Source: Schoenoplectus triqueter (taxonomy: Eukaryota; Streptophyta; Magnoliopsida; Poales; Cyperaceae). From it: a DNA stretch of 38,276 bases. Under the pieces are notes generated by a model, which saw only the letters and a program-made list of their open reading frames with translations, was not told the origin of the DNA and did not search any database. The position numbers were made by a program, and so were the translations under genes. Positions 1-11,600 of the stretch are shown one piece after another. The DNA lies in NCBI GenBank assembly GCA_964058805.1, contig CAXKVV010001112.1, positions 1 through 38,276 on the forward strand, read 5' to 3'. The stretch's first letter is position 1, and each line of letters starts with the position of its first letter.

Positions 1-170
1 AGTCAGACCCAATACAGGCATGTAACAGCCAGCATTGCAATCCTGGCAAACTTCTTTAGTGAGGTATCACACTATTCAAATCCGTGCTTACATCCTAAAC
101 CAAACAACTCCACAAACATACAAAAGCAGGAAAAAAAACACCAAACAAAATAAAGAAAATAAAAAAGAAC

Positions 171-1459
171 CTTGAAGACTCGGCGCAAAAGCATATGAGC
201 AGTCATTCCTTTGAGCAAGACAGAAGCAGCAACACTGTAGTCTACGGAAGGTGGGAGTGGGACAACAGCACTGGCAGGGAGGATCCGCTCTTCAGAGTAG
301 GAACCTATAGGCCTTCCCGCATATCCAACTACATCCCCAACTTTTCTCCCCGTCAGTCCTGGGCCCACTGCTGTCACCACTCCAACTGCCTCCATCCCTA
401 GATGAAGAAATGATTCCATTATATTAAGCTAGTCTCTTACCCCCCACGAACATTTTCTTACATATGAACTAGGTCTAATTTTATTTTAAGAAAAGAATGA
501 AGTATAAATTGTGTCCCCTCGGCTTTGAGGGTTTGAACTTATAATCTCACAATTTTCTCTTTTAAATTCACCAAAAACAACCTGGGTCACATATGGTTCA
601 TTATCCTTCTTCAGGCTTTATTTACTGACAAAAGATCAGCGATGAGAGAAGATGATCTTAGTATTTTGAACAATAAATTTAGGAAACAAAGAATAATATC
701 ATGAAAATCAGACACCATATATTTGGAATTATCAACCTTTAGTTCAATCGGCCATATCTCTGATGCATTTTTGTGACTGACACCTATTTCCCATACCGGT
801 TTCTGGATGGATTTAAGTACTCCTTTTTAAAATATTAGTCGTTTATATGGCTTTAAATTCCCTAGATACCGGGGTGTGGTATCAAGTACTTTTGTTTCTT
901 AATGAAACAAACAGGTGTGAAATCCACTTATTGTGAAAAAAGTTTCGATTACTCGAGTAAGTCAGTTTATTTAAGCATCTAAAAAAATATTAAAGAAAAA
1001 CAAATTACCAGGAGTGAAAGGAAATGCAGCCGCTTTATAAACTCCTGTGCGAAAGTAAACATCGATAAAATTAACTCCAATAGCTTTGTTCTTCACTCGA
1101 ATCTCTCCTTCCTTCGGTTCCCCTAACTCCACCTCTTCCCACTTCAACACCTAATTCAAAAGACAAGAAGTGAAATCTAATTGTCTAAATAATAAAGCAA
1201 GTTGCCCATCACAAACAGATACCTCAGGGCCGCCGAGTTCGTGAACTCTAATCGCCTTCACCATTGCTAGAGTTGAAACACGGGAGAAAGATGCTCGAAT
1301 CGAGAAGACGGATCGGGAGGGAGATGATTTGGGTGGAGTTCGGAATTTAAGGGAGCGGAGCGGGACACGCCGCGTCGGGAAGTGGTGAGCACTGACGCTG
1401 AGTTTGAAAGCGAGCCCTCCCAAAGTCATTGCCCGTGTCGGTGTCACGACTCGAAGCAT
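171..1459 (-). CDS. Quinone oxidoreductase-like protein (zinc-free MDR family), plastid-targeted, 3' part outside the window
   Basis: Three coding exons are visible on the minus strand: 1459-1223, 1150-1009 and 397-171, all with GT donors and AG acceptors, giving the first 202 residues. Exon 1 encodes about 65 residues rich in Ser, Arg and Thr with few acidic residues, which reads as a plastid (or dual) transit peptide. The catalytic domain then starts at a second Met (MVKAIRVHELGGPE). Exon 2 carries the GroES-like core (VKNKAIGVNFIDVYFRTG). Exon 3 continues with the GMEAVGVVTAVGPG turn and ends at LLKGMTAHMLLRRVFK, just before the expected Rossmann-fold exon. The Cys/His zinc ligands of true alcohol dehydrogenases are absent, as is known for NADPH:quinone oxidoreductases (zeta-crystallin-like). 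The family is usually about 320-390 aa, so roughly the C-terminal half lies beyond base 1. The role inferred from the family is NAD(P)H-dependent reduction of quinones. Bases 1-170 appear to be intron 3. Confidence 0.88.
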
Positions 1460-2020
1460 GGTTCAGTCTTCACTCTTCAGTCAGACGAAACAGATAAAGC
1501 ATTTATGAAATTTTGAATTTTTTACCTTCTGTGGTGGCACTGCTGGAGACGCCAGTGGTGTTATCAGGCTGCTACCCGGATTATAATTCTAAATCCTAAT
1601 AACATGTTCGAAATTTAAGAGTAATTTAGTGTGATGAAGTTCATGATTCATTTTGAATAGCAAAAACAAAATTTGTAAAAGTGATAATTCGTAAGTTATT
1701 CCTGAAACTTGTTTTCATGATTATAGGCCTATTATTGCTTTTTTTACTGAGGCATTAAAAACCATGTCTAACTTATGATTTTGCCTCGATATGACAGGTT
1801 ACATGTTTATAATTTTTTGTGGATATGAGCTAAAAGTTTTATTTTTTTTTTCCACTAAAAAAGGTTAATAACTTAATATCAATGTTTGCGGGCCGCAAAG
1901 ATTGGCTTAAAAAATCGTAAATTTGAATTCTTAAAAGCAAACTAAAAAGCACCCGAAATAAAATGTACGGTTGTAATTTCTTTTTTGAGGAAAATGAACG
2001 GTTGTAACTTGTAAGAAAAC
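1460..2020. other. Upstream region of the quinone oxidoreductase gene
   Basis: This should contain the minus-strand promoter and 5'UTR of the oxidoreductase gene. I see AT-rich DNA with no ORF. No TATA box can be assigned with confidence. Confidence 0.35.
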
Positions 2021-2027
2021 TATTAGG

Positions 2028-3330
2028 GTTCGTTTGGCAAATTAAGGAATATCTCTGGAAGGGTGGTAATTTTGGAAGAGTGATAGAATAATATTTTTTC
2101 TGGAAGAGTGGTAGAAGAGTGATATTCTTGACTATTCGGAAGAGCGAAAATATCGTTTGGCAGTTGTTAGTCAGAATAGTTAAAATATGAATAATTATGA
2201 TACTAATAATGATGATGATAATAGTAAAATAATAATCATAATAGTAAGATAATAATAATAATAATAATAAAGTAATAAAAAATAATCATAATAAATAATA
2301 ATATTATAATAGTAATATAATAAAACTATAAACATAATCATAACATAGTAATATAATAATAAAATTAAAATTATAATATAATAATAATAAGTAATTATAA
2401 TTTTAATAATATAATCATAATAAAATAATCATAATTATAATCATGATAATAATAATTATAGTCATAATCATAATAATATAACCATAATCATAACATAGTA
2501 ATATAATAATAAAAAATTATAATTACAATCAGAATTATAATAAATATAATAATAATAATAAGTAATCATAATTTTAATAATATAATCATAATATAATAAT
2601 CATAATCATAATCATGATAATAATAATTATAGTCATAATCATAATAATATAACCATAATCATAATCATAATAATATAATAATAAAAATATAATCATAATC
2701 ATAAAAATAATTATAAATAATTATAATTATAATAATATAATAATAAATTAATCATCACTATAATCAACATATAATAATATAATACAACATAATAAAATAA
2801 TAATAAGTATTAATAATCATAATCATAATCATAATCATCATAATATAATAGTATAATAATAAATAATCTTGATCATAATAATATAATAATAAAATAATTA
2901 TATTTATATTCATAATATAATAATATAATATTAAAATTATATTTATAATAATAATAAATAATATAATAATACTAATGGTAACGATAATATAATAACAATA
3001 ATGATAATAATAATTTAATAATAATAATATAATGATAATAATAATAAATAATAATCATAATATTAATATCATAATAAATTATAATCATAAATATAATATA
3101 ATAATATAATAATACTAAATCTTAATCATAATCATAATATAATATAATCAAACAATAATCGCTATTCCGACGAAAGCTAATCCGGTATTCCACCTATAAG
3201 TTGGTATACCGGATTAGCACTATTCCGCACTCTTTTATTTAGTCTAAAATTCGTTTGACAAATTAATTCGTCGGAATAGCTATTCTATTCCAACTTTTTG
3301 CTATTCCATTGAGTGCCACTCCCTTAGTAT
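2028..3330. mobile_element. Possible degenerate MITE-type element enclosing the AT block
   Basis: The block is flanked by unique-looking DNA sharing the phrase TCGTTTGGCAAATTAA (about 2030) and TCGTTTGACAAATTAA (about 3250) in the same orientation. On the right are nested inverted repeats: a 13-bp perfect stem (3176-3188 with 3206-3218) and a 12-bp pair (3161-3172 with 3269-3280). This resembles termini of non-autonomous DNA transposons, but no target duplication was identified and the limits are uncertain. Confidence 0.35.
2185..3155. repeat. Long AT-only simple-sequence block (AAT/ATC trinucleotide mosaic)
   Basis: Nearly 1 kb is built from ATAATAATC-like and ATAATA units. C and G occur almost only in the ATC/ATG context, and the plus strand is strongly A-biased. 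Within it a longer unit is duplicated: the text around 2391-2510 recurs around 2562-2690 at an offset of 171 bases, including the landmark GTCATAATCATAATAATATA at 2461 and 2632. It is not a gene. Confidence 0.85.
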
Positions 3331-3719
3331 TAACATGCAATGGGGCAAGACCGCAAGAGTACTGCCGATTATGTTAATCTATCTCTAAGTACGTCGGTAT
3401 CTTTTTTCTAAAGTCCATGAAATTGAACTATAAATTTTGTTAGAAGTCTCTCCAATTTTTGTAGGGATTAGAGATATCATCATTATTATTTTTTTTTATC
3501 TGATATAATCTGAATTTATTCGTCTAAAATGAAATCACATTTACGTTATTTGGATCCAACACATATAAATAATTAATTTTTTATTTTTTATTTTTTAAAA
3601 TAATTTAATATATAATTAATCCTAATTAGTATGTATATACATTTTGATTAATGTTAAATCATCAAAATAAAATTAAAAATATAATTAAATGGATTAAATT
3701 AATCTATACTTAACACGTG

Positions 3720-4050
3720 GATCGTGCTTGGTTAGCACTGGGTTAGTGCTAATCCGAGACTAGTAGCTACTCAGAGTAGCACATAACATTCAAATATAAA
3801 ATTGTTATTCAAAACAGCTGGGGTTAGCTACTATTATGCTAACCCAATGAAATTTTGGTTTAGCACTGTTCTTACTTACTAATCCAACGAAAATTTCATT
3901 AACCCATCCAAATAATATTTTATAAACCCGGAATAAAAACTATTATCTCAATTCTCAAATTTCCTGAGATATCATTATCCCTACACTATTCTCACTCACC
4001 AACCCAAAAAATATTATTCTTACACTAATCCTTCCATCATCTAAACACAC
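3720..4050. mobile_element. Possible MITE-like remnant with GCTAATCC/CTAACCC motifs
   Basis: The text repeats variations of GTTAGCAC, GCTAATCC and CTAACCCA in both orientations (for example 3731-3765 and 3830-3850). It shares the GCTAATCC word with the hairpin at 3176. No clear terminal repeat or target duplication was resolved. Confidence 0.25.
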
Positions 4051-4209
4051 CTCATATAATACAGATTAAAAAAAATCTTAGCTCATATCACATCCAACCC
4101 ATTTTTTTGGATGATTTCAAATCAAATCGATTTGTCAACTCACTCCAGTTAAAAATTGTCATTCCTAACTTTCTTGGTTGGTAGATGACTTAGCGAGTTT
4201 TTTACGGTC

Positions 4210-4632
4210 TGCAACTTGGATCCAAATTTGCTATTATTTTTAGATAATAAAAGAATTCTACTTTTAAATTTAAAAGAATATTAAAAAAATTATAAAAATA
4301 AATTTTTTTTATAGATATGTTCTTTTACTTGTAGATTGATAGCCTATCAAATTTCATGCAATTTCATTAACGTTTGATAGTTTATCAAAGATAGTTAATT
4401 TAAAATCATTGTAAATATTAGTGAAAGACCGTTAATTTGATAATCTTCAATGAGCTACCAAACATTAATAAAATTGCATGAAATTTGACGGGCTATAAAT
4501 CTACAAGTAAAAGAACATATTCATAAAAAAAATTCTATTTTTTCTTCTATTTTTAATTATTTTTTCTATTTAAAAGTAGGACTCTTTTATTGACAAAAAT
4601 AATAACTGATTTGGATCCTTCAACTTCGCACG
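4210..4632. mobile_element. Foldback MITE of about 420 bp
   Basis: The two halves are inverted copies. CTTGGATCCAAAT at about 4215 pairs with ATTTGGATCCTTCAA at about 4610. The stretch ATATGTTCTTTTACTTGTAG at about 4315 pairs with CTACAAGTAAAAGAACATAT at about 4501. TTTCATGCAATTTCATTAA at about 4353 pairs with TTAATAAAATTGCATGAAA near 4465. It has no coding capacity. Superfamily and target duplication are unresolved. Confidence 0.75.
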
Positions 4633-5246
4633 TGACCGACGTGACAGGAAACTATAAGATGGGTCATATACTTTTTATCTTGGGGAACGAGGGAGAACCG
4701 ATGGGCATCAGACCCATCTTTGATTCAATAGCTCTATCCACCGTTGAATATTTTTAAAATTCATACTTTAAATTTCTTTATTGGTTTGAAATTCGTACAT
4801 TGTTTGATGATGTGAACTAAACCCATAATTGAACCAAAATAGATCAAATGAAATTTGAACCTACTCCCTTCCCTTGAAGAAGAATGCGCTCCTTATATTC
4901 CTCAGTCAAAAATTGGCTGAACAGTGAAATCGATATTTATAAGGGAAGACTGACTAGCATAATATATATGTGCTTAGAATATGGCAATATATAGGATTTT
5001 TATGATCGATAATGCAGTCAACGATAAAAGAATTCAGTTTGTCATAATTTTATTAGATTATAAAAAAAATATTGATCTGATTACACGTTATTTATTAGAT
5101 TAGTCAACAATTGTATTGGATTTTTGGTTTGCATGCGTGTTGTCATGCATTAGTCATTTGTTATATTGTTTAGAATATTTTTAATAACTCAATTTTTTTT
5201 ATTATTATTATACTTAATATTATTGATTATTATTAATTAATATTTA

Positions 5247-5499
5247 TGGTGTTCGGATTAGTAAAAATATATTTTTTAAAGGCATAATAACAATAATAGT
5301 GAAAAAAAATGAATAAAAAATAAATATTTTTTTCATTTCTCTCATACAGAATAAAAAAACAGTTACTAAATCATATTTCCATTGATTTAGTAGATTATCA
5401 ACTAGTTTTTACTTTTCTGAATAACAATTTGACATTTAAATTGTGTCTTGACGGAGAATAACATACAATTTCTGCTATTTCGTTGGAATCCGAACACCA
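5247..5499. mobile_element. Short MITE with 13-bp perfect terminal inverted repeats
   Basis: TGGTGTTCGGATT at 5247-5259 is the exact reverse complement of AATCCGAACACCA at 5487-5499. The 253-bp interior is AT-rich and non-coding. The flanks do not give an obvious target duplication, so the superfamily is open. Confidence 0.6.
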
Positions 5500-5689
5500 C
5501 AAAAAACTGAAGCAGAGAATCAGACTATAGAGCGACTCGTTATATAGGCTGCTACAGCTCCACAAATCTTTTTATATGCTCCATCCGTCCATGCATTCGG
5601 ATTCAAATACTCTGGCTAATTTACTAATTGAATTTGAAGTGCTGTTCAAATTTCAACACAATCAACACTGTTTATAATATTATTTACGT

Positions 5690-5960
5690 CAGGCCGCGGA
5701 TGTAGGATTTTGGTCAGAGATAATTATTGGATTATAATAATTTATCGGGTTCAAATTCATTAACTAATCGAATACTAAATAAAAAATAATAATTTAATAT
5801 ATTCTTACCTAATAAAAAATTTATTAAAATAATAACATTTTATATATTAAAAATAATAAGTAATAGATAATCAAGTTGATCAAGAAATTTTTCGTCTACG
5901 AAACTTTATATTTTGATATCTTTGTATAATTATTTCATTATGCATGATATTAAATATTTT
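5690..5960 (+). repeat. Dispersed repeat copy 1 (related inverted copy near 17.2-17.4 kb)
   Basis: The text from GCGGATGTAGGATTTTGGTC through the AT-rich part near 5870 resembles, at perhaps 70 percent by eye, the reverse complement of 17170-17440 (GCGGACACAGGATTTTGATC and onward). Both include close versions of ATTTTATATATTAAAAATAA. It is probably a decayed transposon family. No ORF is present. Confidence 0.5.
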
Positions 5961-6253
5961 TTTCTCAATAAAATTAATTAGATAATTCAGAGATAAAAAA
6001 CTTTTTCGGAAGAATAAATTATCAAAAATATTATCGAAAACACTATTTTTCAAAATTTAAAGACAACATCCGCCCTGATTCACGTGACTGTAATACTATT
6101 TTCTTTATTAACTGTCCATTTTATTGTGAGATACCCTAAAAAATATGCCCCCAAGACACTAACGCTTCCCTTCTCGGAATTCACATTATCTGTGAGGGTA
6201 AACAATTCCGCAAAAGTGTAGTGCTTTACTTTTAAACTATTCAATTAGCAACT

Positions 6254-7420
6254 AGGGTTTCAATTATCGATCTGACCAGATGGGTTAACCCGATCTAGAG
6301 TATTGAAGACGGTCCAGTCCGGGCCGGTCCGGTTCAAACCCGGACGGTCCACGGTCCCACACGGTCCACGGTCCACGGTCCCGTACGGTTCAAACGGTCC
6401 GGTCCAAGGCGGTCCAAATTCGAAAAAACCGAACCCGTCCCACCGTTGGCCCCCGGGGGCCGGACCCCCACGGGACGGTCCGGTCCGGTCCACGATCCGG
6501 TCCGGTCCAATTTTTTTTTTATAAATAAAAAAAATAATAATTTATCATATTTTTTAATAATAATTTTTAACTAATTCGAATTATTATTTTTAATTGTTTA
6601 AAAATCTAATAGTACTAAAAAATTAAAAAAATTATAAAAAATAGAATTTCAGAAAATTATAAAAAAATAATAAAAATTGAAAAAGAAATTTATTAATTTT
6701 TAAATAATCATTTTCATCGAATTAATTATGTATTTTTGAATAATTATGTATTTTTGAATAATTTAAAAATCAAATAATATAAAAAAATACTCACGGTCCG
6801 GTCCGGTGGTCCGGTCCGGGACGGTCCGGTCCACGGTCCCGCACGGTCCACGGTCCCGCACGGGACGGGTCGGCACGGTCCATTTTCGGGTGAAGGGAGG
6901 ACCGACCCACCGTTGGACCGGACCGTGGCCGGGCACGGTCCGGTCCACGGTCCGGCCACGGTCCGGTCCGGTCCGGTCCACGGTCACGGTCCGGTCCGGG
7001 ACGGGTCGGACCGTGCGGTCCATTTCAAATCTCTAACCCGATCCAACCCTACATGATCCGAAAATAAATAGATCGGATATAAGTTTAATTTTTTTCATCC
7101 GAATCGGATCGGGTCGGGTTCAAATCAACCCGATCTGATCCGATTAATTATGATTTAGTACTAATTAAAGCTTAAATCTACACTAATTATATATTAATTA
7201 GAGATTAATTATAAATTAATTGTTTAGAATTATATAAAAATAATTAATAAATATTTAATTATTTTACACGGGTCGGGTTGGGTCGACCCGTGACCCGATC
7301 GGGTCAGATTAAGATTTTTTGATCCGAATTTAATCAGGTCAGATTCAGATCGGATCAAAAATAATAATAAAATAATATGACCCGACCCGAACCCGATCCG
7401 ACCCGACCCATTGACACTCT
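6254..7420. mobile_element. Outer hAT-type non-autonomous element with 8-bp target duplication
   Basis: TAGCAACT occurs exactly at 6246-6253 and again at 7421-7428. The element starts AGGGTTTCAAT and ends ATTGACACTCT, whose reverse complement AGAGTGTCAAT matches the start at 9 of 11 positions. Inside the right end are repeated GACCCGACCC, GGGTCGGGT and GATCGGGTC motifs. A related element lies at 21516-22014. The 8-bp duplication and short TIR are typical of hAT. It carries no transposase. Its left part is interrupted by the nested element at 6296-7035. Confidence 0.8.
6296..7035. mobile_element. Nested Ac/Ds-like hAT element with CGGTCC-rich subterminal regions
   Basis: ACCCGATC occurs at 6288-6295 and at 7036-7043, a perfect 8-bp duplication cut from the outer element's own sequence. 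The left end TAGAGTATTGAAG matches the reverse complement of the right end (TAGAGATTTGAAA) at 10 of 13 positions, and the latter resembles the known Ac/Ds terminus TAGGGATGAAA. About 200 bp at each end (6308-6510 and 6790-7022) is made of CGGTCC, CGGTCCGGTCC and CACGGTCC units. The middle (6515-6785) is AT-rich. Apparent ORFs across the repeats are low-complexity artefacts. Confidence 0.82.
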
Positions 7421-7428
7421 TAGCAACT

Positions 7429-7887
7429 AGTGTTTCTGATATAGTAATAATAAATTTTTTGTGCATCGTAATAAACTCTTATAACCGTTATGATCTAATG
7501 TAACGGTTCAGATCTAAACTTCATAAACTCCGCACGCGAATTTCTCCGAGGAGGAGGAGGATGGGAAATTGGGAATCCTCCCTACCCCACTCCAATTTGA
7601 AGCTATTTCTTAGACCTGGTCTCAGACCGGACAGATGTTAGAGTTATCAATTGTGGGTCCCACTTTGACTCCAACCGACCACTTAAATTCATATAAATTT
7701 CTCTGCTAGAGGTGCACCACGTGTAAACAGAGATTGGTACCACATTTATTATTATATAGTCGTCAATTCCGCCCACAGGTCTTTCCTTTTTTCCTTCTCG
7801 TCTCCATCTCTCCTTCTAGTGCGGGACAGCATCGGCTCTCCTCCACCGATTAGGGTTTCCCCTTTTGGTCGTATCATCTTTCTCCAG
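7429..7887 (+). promoter_or_regulatory. Promoter and first (non-coding) exon of the DnaJ gene
   Basis: A G-box (CCACGTGT) spans 7717-7724. A TATA-like TTATATAG lies at 7752-7759, so transcription should begin near 7785. A pyrimidine-rich leader follows (CTTTCC, CTCGTCTCCATCTCTCC), with the plant-typical TTAGGGTTT near 7850, and ends at TCTCCAG before a GT donor at 7888. I did not find a clean heat-shock element array. The positions are inferred. Confidence 0.55.
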
Positions 7888-8569
7888 GTCCTTTGAATTA
7901 ATTTCTTTTTACTTTTTTTTAAACTCTCTTCTCCTCGATTTAGCGAATATTTGTGGTATAGGCTACTTCCAGTTTTTCCCTGATATAGCCTTGTTAGCTG
8001 CTTAGTTCACGAGATACCCTGCGAAATAGCGTGGTTGTTGCAAACTTTGCTTCTGAAATTACATGCGTTTTCTTTTGCCTGCGTTGACATGACGCAACAA
8101 AACAAGTGAATAAAAAAAGAAAAAGAAGGCACAAATCAAATTTACTTCCTTTGATACCCTATCTTTACTGGATGATCTCTAAAAATACTGAAGAGTGTAA
8201 TACCCTTTCATGTCCTTGTTTATCACCAAAAAGACGAACTAATTGATTGAGAAAAGTTAAGGTTCTGATTTTGAAGCAGGTTAGAACTTTTCTCCCTTGG
8301 TTTCAGATCAATTAAAATATTTTGCAAAACGGTGACTCAAGTTTGAGGTCTTATTCGAAAAATAGAAAATACGTGAGTGGAACTGTTAGAGACGTGATTT
8401 CAGGAATGGCTAATATCATTAATCCTTTTCAAGATTCAGTGTAGAGGCTAGGGGTATTGGGATATTATTTAAATACCATTTTTCTGTCACCTAAAGATAG
8501 CTTGTAGTTTATCTATACTTAGCACTTTTTTCTGTTAGCTTAATTACAAGCAACTTTTCAATTCTGCAG
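7888..8569 (+). other. Predicted intron in the 5'UTR of the DnaJ gene
   Basis: The donor AG/GTCCTTTG at 7887/7888 and the acceptor TTCTGCAG ending at 8569 bracket 682 bp of T-rich DNA without a coding signal. The second leader exon, 8570-8609, leads directly to the ATG at 8610. Leader introns are common in plant J2/J3 genes. Confidence 0.55.
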
Positions 8570-8609
8570 TTTCTAGGTCACAGAAGGAAGTGAATAGAGA
8601 TTAGCAACC

Positions 8610-11600
8610 ATGTTTGGGCGTGCTCCTAAGAAAAGCAACAACACTAAGTACTATGAAGTTCTTGGTGTACCAAAAAGTGCAAACCAAGATGAACTCAAGA
8701 AAGCTTACAGGAAAGCAGCCATGAAGAATCACCCTGATAAAGGTGGTGATCCAGAGAAGGTAAAGCAGAAGTTTCATTTATATTTCATCTTTTCCTGGAT
8801 AAAGGTTATATGTTTCCCCGTCTTTTCCTTGGTTGTCCTTGTTTTGTAAAGAGGGAAGTATTTCTTGTGTAATAGCATCCGATAACATCCTCCTTTCTTT
8901 TGAATAATCTTAATTGCATTCATGGTTAGGTGATCTAGAAAGTTGAACCAACGTGAAACTCCCTCTTTTCTGGAAATCACAAAATACTATTTTCTCCCTT
9001 GTGTGTGTGCTGGGGGGTGTGGATAATGGAATTGTACAATTTTGCAAGATGAGGTATTTTAGTTGTGCTAGGGTGTGTATCGAATGATTCTATTCTTCTA
9101 GTTGTACATGGTAATCCAATATGAAATATTCTTAGCTCTTATCTGGATTGCATGTGCCGTTGCCCCATTCTCTTACTTTCTGATAATTTGGATGAAACAG
9201 TTCAAGGAGTTGGCTCAAGCATTTGAGGTTCTGAGTGACCCAGAGAAGAGGGAGATATACGACCAATATGGGGAAGACGCGCTTAAAGAGGGAATGGGAG
9301 GGGGTGCCTCTGTCCACAATCCATTTGATATATTTGAGCAGTTCTTTGGTGGTGGTGGTGCTTTTGGTAGTAAGTTGATGCAGATTTTTTGTTCATTTTG
9401 GTTTCAGACTTCTTTATTTTTTGATTGCATCAACTTCTAGTAATTTATACTGCTTTTTTTGTTGTTAAAACATATATCATTCCTCATGTTTACTGCCTAA
9501 TCAATTTGTTTTTTTTAGAAAGCAATTCTGGCCATATACTTTAATAATGAAATGATTAAACTTAAATGACTTGACATATTATAAATTTATAATATTAGAT
9601 GAACCAACAATAAGCAGAAAAGCTCTTTTTATGTGAGGTTATTCAAGTCATCTCAGTACCAATGATTATAGTGGTATTTCTAGTGGTAACTAGAAGGTAG
9701 TTTCTATAGAGGATGTGAATTATCCTGGGTACTATCTGGTAACATGTTCTTTTCTTAATGGAAGGTGGAAGCTCGAGAGGCCACAGGCAGAAGAGAGGGG
9801 AAGATGTAGTACATGCGCTTAAGGTGTCCCTTGAAGACTTATACAATGGCACCTCCAAAAAGCTCTCTCTTTCAAGGAATGTGCTCTGCCAGAAATGTAA
9901 AGGGTATGTATGCAACTATGCATAACCTTTGGCCTTGTTTATGTGGGTTCATAATTGTGTTGAAGTCCAGAAACATAAGATTGGTGCAAATTTTGTTGAA
10001 CTGTACTATGTCATATCTCTTTTCAGAAAAGGTTCAAAAAGTGGAAATTCAGGAAGATGTAATGGTTGCCACGGCAGTGGTATGAGAACTGTCACCAGGC
10101 AGATCGGACCTGGCATGATCCAGCAAATGCAACATGTCTGTTCTGATTGCAGAGGCTCAGGTTTCTTTTTATTGCATCATTTTTCTTCTTTCGCATCTGA
10201 TCCTGGGGTCAGCATACTGGGTTTTGTAGAACTATTGTATTTTTGAATACATGGTACTTGTTTTGTTAGGCTACTTTAAATAATTTTGAATTTCACTTGC
10301 CATTGAATTGTAGGTGAGATCATAAGCGAGAAGGACAAGTGTTCCCAGTGCAAGGGTAACAAAGTTGTTCAGGAGAAGAAGGATCTGGAAGTTCATGTCG
10401 AGAAAGGGATGTCACATGGCCAGAAGATCACATTCCAAGGAGAGGCCGATGAAGCTGTCAGTTCAATTCCCTGTTGTTATAAGTGTTCTTTTTGTTGTTT
10501 TATTTTTTTGCTTGCTTGCTATCAAAAACATGAATCTTTGTATTTCTCTTTCCTTTTAAAATCTGCTAGTTTAGATACTTGAGGGCCAATTAAAGTAGGT
10601 TAGTATAGAAATTGGAGTTCAAGCTAAATGGAGCAGTTTAGTGTTCAAGTGATTGGTACCTCATAATGTGCTTGTTGGGGCCTGGGGGATTTCACTGAGA
10701 TCTTGATCTGAAATTAACTTGTAATTGTTTTTAGTTAAAAATCCTCGTCTGTTTTAAGCCTTCTAACTGTTTTTTTCCTATTTGATGGCATCCTGTGTGA
10801 TTAACAGCCTGACACTGTGACGGGAGACATAGTCTTCGTATTACAGCAAAAGGATCATCCCAAGTTCAAGAGGAAGTATGATGACCTCTTTGTGGAACAC
10901 ACACTTAGCCTCACGGAGGCCCTCTGTGGCTTCAAGTTTGCTCTCACACATCTTGATGGCCGCCAACTTCTCATTAGGTCTAATCCAGGCGAGGTAATCA
11001 AGCCTGGTATGCACTCTATTCCCTTGTTCCTGGTTACACGTGAAATATTTTCAATTATCATTATGAGATCCATGCAGATAGGAATTGTAAACAGGTTGGA
11101 TAAATATCTGTTTTCAACTGGATCCGTATCTGGATATTTGTTGAATATAGATATGGATTCAGATAATTTAACGATTTGTTCCTGTATTTGTTTAGTTCGA
11201 TCCATATCTGGATTTGAGACTATCCGTATCTGAAAGTTAGATGGAGAAAGAGATACGGTTTGACCACTACCTATAGGCATTGGATCTGTTTATATCCCTA
11301 CTACATGCAAAAGTGTCTATTACCATGATTGAGCAGCGCAAAACTTGTCTGGTGAAAAATCTGTTTATCGTGATTGATCTGCTCATGTATGTTATGAGCA
11401 TTAAGTTGGGCTCTCTAGTTCCTTCTTTTCTCCTTTAATATCTGAAGTACTTGGCTAGTTGTTTTTACTGAGCAACAGATGGTATAAGAGATGCTGGTGA
11501 AGTGGTATAACACATACATCTAGAGAGCATGCTTGAGTTGTATCAGTCTGCTGACAGGCTCCTTAAGCTGTTTAAGTTTATGGAGTCTCATGAATCGTGA

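Noticed and set aside
1..170. Possible fourth exon of the oxidoreductase at the left edge
   Set aside because: The expected next exon should begin with a VEPGHTVLVHAAAGG-like Rossmann motif. The reverse complement of 1-60 does not encode it, so this is intron.
6260..7036. Open frames on both strands rich in R, T, G, P, D and V across the CGGTCC regions
   Set aside because: They result from a hexanucleotide-like repeat open in several frames. No family features are present and they lie inside a transposon.
7541..7565. GAGGAGGAGGAGGATGGG, possible small ORF start upstream of DnaJ
   Set aside because: Lies upstream of the TATA-like box and shows no continuing frame of note.
10855..11280. 141-residue frame antisense to DnaJ exon 6 and intron 6
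   Set aside because: Overlaps a well-supported coding exon and a decayed intronic repeat, with no recognisable domain.
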